A DNA stretch of 64,000 nucleotides from Zobellia alginiliquefaciens (GTDB lineage Bacteria; Bacteroidota; Bacteroidia; Flavobacteriales; Flavobacteriaceae): the NCBI RefSeq assembly GCF_029323795.1, contig NZ_CP119758.1:496001-560000 (forward strand). Direction: 5' to 3'. Under the pieces are notes generated by a model. That model was given only the letters and a program-made list of their open reading frames with translations, was not told where the DNA came from and made no database searches. The translations under genes and the position numbers were made by a program. Position 1 is the stretch's first letter. Each line of letters starts with the position of its first letter. This document shows, in pieces, positions 57,911-64,000 of this stretch.

Positions 57911-60121
57911 TTAATTCGCTACTTCACTAATGAATTTCAGTCGGTATAAGCGTAGTTCTTCGTCTTCGTAGTCACCATCAAATTCTTTCATGGCTTCTTC
58001 GAGGTCATCGGTTTCGGCCTCCAAGAAATAATCATGGATTTCCTCTTGCTGATCTTCGTCCAACACTTCATCAATCCAATAATCCAGATTCAATTTTGTT
58101 CCGCTAAAAACAATCTGTTCCATCTCTTTAATAAGTTGTGGAATCTCAATTCCCTTTGCTGATGCAATATCACTTAAGGGAAGTTTTCGGTCTACGTTCT
58201 GGATAATGTACAACTTAAGAGCAGAGTTAGCACCCGTGCTTTTTACGACAAGGTCATCTGGTCTAATAATTTCATTCTCTTCAACATAACTGGCTATAAA
58301 AGCAATAAATGGCTTCCCATATTTCTTGGCTTTCCCCTCACCTACCCCATAAATAGTGGTAAGCTCTTCTTGAGTTACGGGATATTTCATTGCCATATCT
58401 TCCAACGATGGATCTTGAAAAACTACAAATGGAGGCACTCCAAGCTTATCCGCTTGACTTTTACGCAAATCCTTAAGTTGTTTCAACAGCTTTTCATCAG
58501 AAACTCCTGCTTTTGCCGCACTTACAATAGCATCGTTCCCCTCTTTGGTATACGTATGGTCCACCGTCATCATAAAAGACTCAGGCGACTTTAAATACGC
58601 TTTACCCTCATCTGTTACACGCAATATTCCGTACTGCTCTATCTCCTTTTTTAGAAGACCGGCAACCAACGTCTGGCGTATTAATGCCATCCAGTATTCC
58701 TTATCCTTGTCTTTTCCTATTCCAAACTCCTCCTTTTCATCTGATTTATGAGATGTAATCAAGGCATTTACTTTTCCTAAAAGAGTCCGTACTACTTCCT
58801 TGGATTTAAACTTTTCGTGGGTAGCCATTACTACCTTCATTAGCTTAACTACATTTTCCTTGGCTTCTTGTTTTTCTTTTGGATTTCTGGTATTATCATC
58901 CATATCGGCCCCTTCACCGTTCACTTCATCAAACTCTTCTCCAAAATAATGGAGCATGAATTTTCTACGTGACATGGAGGTTTCTGCATAAGCTACGACC
59001 TCTTGTAACAGGGCATTCCCAATTTCTTGTTCGGCAACCGGTTTATTGGACATGAATTTTTCCAGCTTCTCAATATCCTTGTACGCATAAAATGCTAAAC
59101 AATGCCCCTCACCGTCATCTCTTCCTGCCCTACCCGTTTCTTGATAGTAACTCTCTATACTTTTTGGTATATCGTGATGGATTACAAAACGAACATCCGG
59201 CTTATCTATTCCCATCCCAAAAGCAATGGTAGCAACCACCACATCTACATCTTCCATCAAGAACATATCCTGATACTTAGATCGTGTTTTGGCATCAAAA
59301 CCGGCATGGTACGGTACCGCACTAACTCCGTTAACCTGAAGCACTTGCGCCAATTCCTCTACCCGTTTTCTACTCAAACAGTAAATTATACCTGATTTTC
59401 CCGTGTTTTTCTTTACAAAACGAATAATATCAGAATCAACATTGGCCGTTTTAGGGCGTACCTCGTAAAAAAGGTTAGGTCTATTAAAAGAAGCCTTAAA
59501 AGTTGTAGCATCTGTTATGCCCAAGTTTTTTATAATATCTTCTTGAACCTTTGGAGTAGCCGTAGCCGTAAGTGCTATTATGGCAATATTATCATCTAAC
59601 TTATTGACAATATTTCTTAAGTTTCTATACTCTGGCCTAAAATCATGGCCCCATTCTGAAATACAATGTGCCTCATCTACCGCTACAAAAGATAGTTTTA
59701 CAGATTGTAAAAATTCAATATACTCCTCTTTGGTCAATGATTCGGGAGCAACGTACAATAGCTTTGTAATGCCATCTCTGATATCTTGCTTCACCTGCCT
59801 AACCTCCGTTTTTGTTAATGAAGAATTAAGCACGTGGGCAATTCCAAACTGATCGGAAATACCTCTTATAGCATCTACCTGATTTTTCATCAATGCTATT
59901 AAGGGCGAAACCACAATGGCCGTACCTTCTTTCATTAATGCCGGAAGTTGGTAACAAAGTGATTTACCTCCACCTGTGGGCATTATGGCAAAAGTGTTGT
60001 TTCCTTCCAAAAGGCTTGTAACAACACCCTCCTGTAGACCCTTAAATTCAGAAAAACCGAAATGTTTTTTTAACGAAGCATGCAAATCAGTTTTTTTCAA
60101 AACATTTTTATCTTTTGCCAT
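57911..60121 (-). CDS. recQ: ATP-dependent DNA helicase RecQ
   Basis: The 736-residue 3'-5' helicase of DNA repair and recombination. Walker A is AIMPTGGGKSLCYQLP, Walker B is FVAVDEAHCISEWGHDFR (DEAH), followed by motif III ALTATAT and the motif V-VI region FGMGIDKPDVRFV, with QETGRAGRDDGEG. The C-terminal part has an HRDC domain (about residues 520-605) and an extra helical tail (to 736) with DVRK-like acidic stretch. Length is near the flavobacterial norm (730), longer than E. coli RecQ (609). Confidence 0.95.
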   Translation of the reverse strand: MAKDKNVLKKTDLHASLKKHFGFSEFKGLQEGVVTSLLEGNNTFAIMPTGGGKSLCYQLPALMKEGTAIVVSPLIALMKNQVDAIRGISDQFGIAHVLNSSLTKTEVRQVKQDIRDGITKLLYVAPESLTKEEYIEFLQSVKLSFVAVDEAHCISEWGHDFRPEYRNLRNIVNKLDDNIAIIALTATATPKVQEDIIKNLGITDATTFKASFNRPNLFYEVRPKTANVDSDIIRFVKKNTGKSGIIYCLSRKRVEELAQVLQVNGVSAVPYHAGFDAKTRSKYQDMFLMEDVDVVVATIAFGMGIDKPDVRFVIHHDIPKSIESYYQETGRAGRDDGEGHCLAFYAYKDIEKLEKFMSNKPVAEQEIGNALLQEVVAYAETSMSRRKFMLHYFGEEFDEVNGEGADMDDNTRNPKEKQEAKENVVKLMKVVMATHEKFKSKEVVRTLLGKVNALITSHKSDEKEEFGIGKDKDKEYWMALIRQTLVAGLLKKEIEQYGILRVTDEGKAYLKSPESFMMTVDHTYTKEGNDAIVSAAKAGVSDEKLLKQLKDLRKSQADKLGVPPFVVFQDPSLEDMAMKYPVTQEELTTIYGVGEGKAKKYGKPFIAFIASYVEENEIIRPDDLVVKSTGANSALKLYIIQNVDRKLPLSDIASAKGIEIPQLIKEMEQIVFSGTKLNLDYWIDEVLDEDQQEEIHDYFLEAETDDLEEAMKEFDGDYEDEELRLYRLKFISEVAN

Positions 60122-60377
60122 CTTTCGTTAAAAACTTTAGGTAATTGTATCTTAATTGTTGAAATATCATACTTTTCGTTGCGGGGGACTCTAATTTAGT
60201 CAAAATATATTTAAGGGTATTAAATTAGCTATACGTCAAGATTATGTAATTTTGTAATCTTAAATATAAAACAAAGTTTTAGAAACCATTCGGGTTTTAG
60301 GATAGTTTTATTTTAAACGAGCGTATTTGTCGATTACGAGCACATAAAAACAACAAAATTTTAACCTTTTTCATAGT

Positions 60378-61343
60378 TTGAACGATAGCAAAGCTATTCT
60401 TGCGGTTGCCAAGAAAACGATAGAAACAGAAAGTGCATCTATACACCATTTAGGCACTTTATTAAACGAGGAATTTTCGGATGCAGTAAATTGTATTCTT
60501 GAGTCTAAAGGAAGGGTTATTGTTTCCGGCATAGGCAAAAGCGCTATAATTGCCTCTAAAATTACCGCAACATTAAACTCTACGGGAACACCGGCCATCT
60601 TCATGCATGCCGGTGATGCCATTCACGGAGACCTTGGAACCATTCAAGAAGATGATGTGGTGGTCTGCATTTCAAAAAGTGGTAGTACCCCCGAAATAAA
60701 AATGTTGATACCCCTTGTAAAAAGAGGAACCAACAAACTTATAGCCATGACCGGCAATACCGAATCTTATTTGGCCAAAGAAGCAGATTTTATAATAAAT
60801 ACTTACGTAGAAAAAGAAGCTTGCCCAAACAACTTAGCGCCCACCACCAGTACCACTGCTCAACTTGTTATGGGAGATGCGCTTGCCATCTGTTTGCTTC
60901 AACTAAAAGGGTTCAGCAGTAAGGATTTTGCTAAATATCACCCCGGCGGCTCTTTAGGAAAACGTTTGTACCTAAGGGTTTCGGATATTGTAGGAACCAA
61001 TCAAAAGCCACAAGTACATATTGATGCGGAGGTTAAAAAAGTAATTGTAGAAATTTCCGAAAAAATGCTTGGCGTAACCGCGGTTACCCAGAACGAGGAA
61101 ATAGTAGGTATTGTAACGGACGGTGATATTAGACGCATGCTCAACAAGTACGATAATATTAGTGGCCTAACGGCAAAAGATATAATGAGTAAAAACCCAA
61201 AGACTATATCCGTAGATGTTCTTGCCATAGAAGCCTTGGAGCTCATGCAAGAAAAGGGTATCTCACAATTATTGGGCGTAGATGGTAAAAAATATATGGG
61301 TGTTGTACATTTGCACAACTTGATCAACGAAGGTATATTATAA
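60378..61343 (+). CDS. kdsD: Arabinose-5-phosphate isomerase (KpsF/GutQ family)
   Basis: It makes D-arabinose-5-phosphate from ribulose-5-phosphate for KDO (lipopolysaccharide core) synthesis. SIS domain (residues 1-200): SGIGKSAIIASKITATLNSTG, ISKSGSTPEIK, and TSTTAQLVMGDALAICL with YHPGGSLGKRL. Two CBS domains follow (about 205-320: EKMLGVTAVTQNEEIVGIVTDGDIRRML). The start codon is TTG at 60378, since no ATG is in frame upstream; conserved sequence begins directly. It overlaps tatC by one base (TAATG). Confidence 0.94.
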   Translation: MNDSKAILAVAKKTIETESASIHHLGTLLNEEFSDAVNCILESKGRVIVSGIGKSAIIASKITATLNSTGTPAIFMHAGDAIHGDLGTIQEDDVVVCISKSGSTPEIKMLIPLVKRGTNKLIAMTGNTESYLAKEADFIINTYVEKEACPNNLAPTTSTTAQLVMGDALAICLLQLKGFSSKDFAKYHPGGSLGKRLYLRVSDIVGTNQKPQVHIDAEVKKVIVEISEKMLGVTAVTQNEEIVGIVTDGDIRRMLNKYDNISGLTAKDIMSKNPKTISVDVLAIEALELMQEKGISQLLGVDGKKYMGVVHLHNLINEGIL

Positions 61344-62197
61344 TGGCGAAGGAAAATACGAAGTCCCCCGACGAAATGTCGTTTTTAGACCACTTAGAAG
61401 AACTAAGATGGCATTTAATACGATCGGTCTTAGCAGTAATCATACTAGCTACAGTGGCATTTGTAATGAGTGGTTTTATTTTTGACACTGTCATCTTTGG
61501 ACCCTCTAAAATGAATTTCCCAACATACCGGTTATTTTGTGAAATTGCTACTTACTTGGATTTTGATTCTGCCTTTTGTGCCGACAAACTTCCGTTTACT
61601 ATACAGAGTCGTACAATGGGCGGGCAATTTTCTGCCGATATCTGGACAGCTATATGGGTAGGCTTTATTGTAGGCTTCCCCTATGTTCTCTATGAGCTAT
61701 GGAAGTTTATTAGCCCAGGACTTCACCCCAATGAAAGAAGGCATTCAAAAGGTTTTATTTTTATTGCCTCGTTTCTCTTTTTCATGGGTGTCCTTTTTGG
61801 ATACTATGTGGTTGCCCCACTATCTATCAACTTCTTGGGCACCTACCAAGTAAGTGAAATAGTTTTAAATGAATTTGACCTTGACTCCTATATCAGTACC
61901 GTTAGAACGGCAGTGATTGCCTGTGGAGTTCTTTTTGAGCTGCCTATAATTATATACTTTTTGACAAAAGTGGGCGTGGTGACTCCCGAAATACTTAAAA
62001 AATACAGGAAAATTGCCTTGGTGGTCGTTTTAATACTCTCTGCGGTAATCACTCCACCAGATGTAACCAGCCAGATTATTGTAGCGGTACCGGTAATCTT
62101 TTTATACCAAGTAAGTATCTATATATCAAAAGTGGTGTTGAAAAAAGAGGCTAAACGCGAGAAAAAAGCAAGAGAAAAAGGGTTAAAGAAAACGTAA
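61343..62197 (+). CDS. tatC: Sec-independent protein translocase TatC
   Basis: The 284-residue inner-membrane receptor for twin-arginine signal peptides: SFLDHLEELRWHLIRS at the N-terminus (the TatC signature), six membrane helices, and the FRFKISPGLHPNERR-like cytoplasmic region (here ELWKFISPGLHPNERRHSKG), with ITPPDVTSQ near the C-terminus. In this window, the S66 peptidase at 55341 is a possible client. Second gene of the kdsD-tatC-lptB unit. Confidence 0.96.
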   Translation: MAKENTKSPDEMSFLDHLEELRWHLIRSVLAVIILATVAFVMSGFIFDTVIFGPSKMNFPTYRLFCEIATYLDFDSAFCADKLPFTIQSRTMGGQFSADIWTAIWVGFIVGFPYVLYELWKFISPGLHPNERRHSKGFIFIASFLFFMGVLFGYYVVAPLSINFLGTYQVSEIVLNEFDLDSYISTVRTAVIACGVLFELPIIIYFLTKVGVVTPEILKKYRKIALVVVLILSAVITPPDVTSQIIVAVPVIFLYQVSIYISKVVLKKEAKREKKAREKGLKKT

Positions 62198-62287
62198 ACG
62201 TAAGGCTATTTCAAAAGTTTCCCGTTTCTTTAATTTTTGATGGTCAACAAAATAGACCGTCAAAACAAAAAATACGAAATTGCTAAG

Positions 62288-63028
62288 ATGAAGTTAAGAG
62301 CTGAAAATATAATGAAGGCCTACCGCGGCCGAAAAGTAGTTAAGGGTATTTCCTTGGAAGTAAACCAAGGGGAAATCATAGGGCTGCTTGGTCCAAACGG
62401 TGCCGGAAAGACCACTTCTTTCTATATGATCGTTGGCTTGGTAAAGCCAAATGGAGGCAATATTTATTTGGATGGAACGGATATTACCAACTTCCCCATG
62501 TACAAAAGAGCCCAAAACGGCATTGGGTATCTAGCACAGGAAGCTTCTGTTTTTAGAAAGCTAAGTATAGAAAAAAACATTCTTAGTGTACTTCAACTTA
62601 CCAAACTCAGCAAAAAGGAACAGCTGATGAAAATGGAATCGCTCATCGAAGAGTTTAGCTTGGGACACATTCGTAAAAGCCGTGGAGATTTACTTTCCGG
62701 TGGCGAGCGTAGACGTACAGAAATAGCACGTGCGTTGGCTACCGACCCTAAGTTTATTTTATTGGACGAGCCTTTTGCCGGTGTAGACCCGGTTGCCGTT
62801 GAAGACATTCAACGTATTGTAGCTCAACTTAAAGACAAGAACATTGGTATTCTGATTACCGACCATAACGTACAAGAAACTTTGGCCATTACAGAAAGGT
62901 CATACCTTATGTTTGAAGGAGGCATCTTAAAATCTGGAATTCCAGAAGATTTGGCCGCAGATGAAATGGTCCGTAAAGTGTATTTAGGTCAGAACTTTGA
63001 ACTCCGTAAAAAGAAACTAGACTTCTAA
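62288..63028 (+). CDS. lptB: Lipopolysaccharide export ABC transporter ATPase LptB
   Basis: A 246-residue ATPase that powers LPS extraction from the inner membrane. Walker A LGPNGAGKTTS, Q-loop LAQEASVFRKL, ABC signature LLSGGERRRTEIAR, Walker B FILLDEPFAGVDP and the H switch ITDHNV. The chosen start (MKLRAENIMKAYRG) removes 17 residues of an upstream TTG/ATG extension that has no homology. Downstream of tatC in the common flavobacterial order kdsD-tatC-lptB. Confidence 0.95.
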   Translation: MKLRAENIMKAYRGRKVVKGISLEVNQGEIIGLLGPNGAGKTTSFYMIVGLVKPNGGNIYLDGTDITNFPMYKRAQNGIGYLAQEASVFRKLSIEKNILSVLQLTKLSKKEQLMKMESLIEEFSLGHIRKSRGDLLSGGERRRTEIARALATDPKFILLDEPFAGVDPVAVEDIQRIVAQLKDKNIGILITDHNVQETLAITERSYLMFEGGILKSGIPEDLAADEMVRKVYLGQNFELRKKKLDF

Positions 63029-63031
63029 AAA

Positions 63032-63769
63032 TCAGCTTTTCTCGCTCAAATTAGAAACTAAAGATGCGCCCACGTAAAAAACGATAATTACGGGCACGGC
63101 CAATACGCGCAACGTCAGCAAAAGAACGGCGCTAATGATTATAAAGATATATCGCACCGCATTATCTTTAAAACTCCATGTTTTGAACTTTAAGGCAAAT
63201 AATGGAATATTAGCATTTAGTAAGTACGTACTTAAAATCGATATAAAGACTAAAAACCACGTATTAAGAATTATTCCGTTTAGCGTATCATTGTCATGAT
63301 ACTGTAAAATCAATGCTAAAGAAAGAATCAACAAAGCATTTGCCGGTGTTGGTAGACCTACAAAAGAAGACACTTGGTTTTCATCTATATTAAATTTTGC
63401 AAGTCGATAGGCCGAGCCCAGGGTGATTAAAAACCCGAACAAAGGAATAAAATCCATCAAACTCATAAAAGAATATGCCGAACCACCTTCTGACCAACTG
63501 CCAAAATTAGCCATATTCAACAATTGAAACATTACAATTCCGGGTACAAGCCCACTTGTAATCATATCCGCAAGAGAATCCAATTGCACCCCCAATTCAC
63601 TTTGAACGTTCAAAACCCGCGCCGCCAATCCGTCAAAGAAATCAAAGAAAATTCCTAAAAAAACGTATAATGCTGCCATTTCCAACTGGTTAGACGCCGC
63701 AAAAATCGTAGCGACACATCCACAGAAAACATTTAATAGGGTGATGAGATTAGGAATATATTTTTTCAT
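63032..63769 (-). CDS. pssA: CDP-diacylglycerol-serine O-phosphatidyltransferase
   Basis: It makes phosphatidylserine from CDP-diacylglycerol and serine, the first step to phosphatidylethanolamine. The CDP-alcohol phosphotransferase motif is present as DFFDGLAARVLNVQSELGVQLDSLADM (DGx2ARx8Gx3Dx3D). About eight hydrophobic helices. The start at 63769 gives MKKYIPNLITLLNVF, the usual N-terminus; the frame's first ATG would add 11 residues. Confidence 0.93.
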   Translation of the reverse strand: MKKYIPNLITLLNVFCGCVATIFAASNQLEMAALYVFLGIFFDFFDGLAARVLNVQSELGVQLDSLADMITSGLVPGIVMFQLLNMANFGSWSEGGSAYSFMSLMDFIPLFGFLITLGSAYRLAKFNIDENQVSSFVGLPTPANALLILSLALILQYHDNDTLNGIILNTWFLVFISILSTYLLNANIPLFALKFKTWSFKDNAVRYIFIIISAVLLLTLRVLAVPVIIVFYVGASLVSNLSEKS

Positions 63770-63871
63770 GAAACCATTTGCTTTGGGGTAAAAATAACAC
63801 AATTTAACATCAATAATGTTAGACCATTATTTATTCGGATATTTGCGCAACCAAATTCAGTAAAAATAACA

Positions 63872-64000
63872 ATGACATTGAAAAAATTACTCCTCCTCCT
63901 TCTTTGTGGTTTTTCTTTTTTGGGCTTCTCCCAAGCACCTGAATTGACTCCCTTATCCAAAATAAGCGTGGTTACCTGTGGCCCTGGTAGCGAACTGTAC
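63872..64000 (+). CDS. DUF4105-like exported protein (5' fragment)
   Basis: Only the first 43 codons are in the window. The product begins with a signal peptide (MTLKKLLLLLLCGFSFLGFS) followed by ELTPLSKISVVTCGPGSELY, which matches the opening of the DUF4105 (lipoprotein N-acyltransferase-like/Lnb N-terminal periplasmic) family. The gene is divergent from pssA. The rest lies outside the window. Confidence 0.7.
   Translation, partial: MTLKKLLLLLLCGFSFLGFSQAPELTPLSKISVVTCGPGSELY

Noticed and set aside
1-64000. CRISPR array, insertion sequence or prophage
   Set aside because: No regularly spaced repeats, no transposase, integrase or phage structural genes found; the only dispersed repeat is the three-copy intergenic family.

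Overview
The window is AT-rich, densely coded chromosomal DNA of a Bacteroidota bacterium, almost certainly a (probably marine) member of the Flavobacteriaceae. The evidence is the TAnnTTTG promoter motifs in place of sigma-70 boxes, the general lack of Shine-Dalgarno sequences, lipoproteins with short lipoboxes, YaiO-like and porin-like barrels, an nrdB carrying an ATP-cone, and a phytoene desaturase / phytoene synthase / CrtZ carotenoid operon. The genus (Maribacter/Zobellia-like?) cannot be fixed from sequence reading alone. I see no rRNA, CRISPR array, intact insertion sequence or prophage.

Layout. 1-7.6 kb: housekeeping (end of a barrel protein, FKBP-like lipoprotein, S4 RNA-binding protein, phosphoribosyltransferase, shikimate kinase), twin tRNA-Lys(TTT) genes, and the nrdB-nrdA ribonucleotide reductase operon. 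7.4-13.7 kb: a possible small protein, a universal stress protein, a MscS-type channel, a racemase, a DsbA/FrnE-like protein, an EthD-like protein, a decayed pseudogene, and a TetR regulator with a CxxC carboxymuconolactone-decarboxylase-like gene that share a palindromic operator. 13.8-26.5 kb: a polysaccharide locus with a receiver-domain/GT2 fusion, a GT4, a Wzx-like flippase, a huge GT-C-like membrane protein, a lipoprotein, a membrane-anchored GH5-like hydrolase, a STAS protein and a TPR/outer-membrane-barrel protein. 26.7-33.2 kb: a tightly packed signalling operon on the minus strand with a single-domain receiver, H-NOX, PAS histidine kinase, FIST protein, second histidine kinase, Hpt and LytTR response regulator. 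33.4-37.8 kb: an intergenic repeat, tRNA-Leu(GAG), and a CarH-like B12-binding MerR repressor heading crtI-crtB-crtZ. 37.8-47.3 kb: a cysteine-less TlpA-like protein, two aconitases (AcnA- and AcnB-type) side by side, MoxR ATPase and two SurA/PpiC-type isomerases. 47.7-64 kb: small hypothetical, class-A-beta-lactamase-like protein, DUF2339/DUF3999 pair, pseudouridine synthase, CarboxypepD_reg protein, S66 peptidase, FnIII lipoprotein, RecQ, then kdsD-tatC-lptB, pssA and the start of a DUF4105-like gene.

The most interesting part is 13.8-33.2 kb. A putative gas-sensing phosphorelay, with two different candidate NO sensor families (H-NOX and FIST/NosP-like) in one operon, sits beside a polysaccharide synthesis and export locus whose GT2 enzyme carries its own intact phosphoacceptor receiver domain. 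That suggests phosphorylation-controlled exopolysaccharide synthesis in response to NO. The neighbourhood and the domains are seen in the sequence; the functional link is my inference.

Three copies of a palindromic intergenic repeat (11.6, 33.4 and 47.6 kb), two probable gene remnants and two possible overlooked small genes are also recorded.
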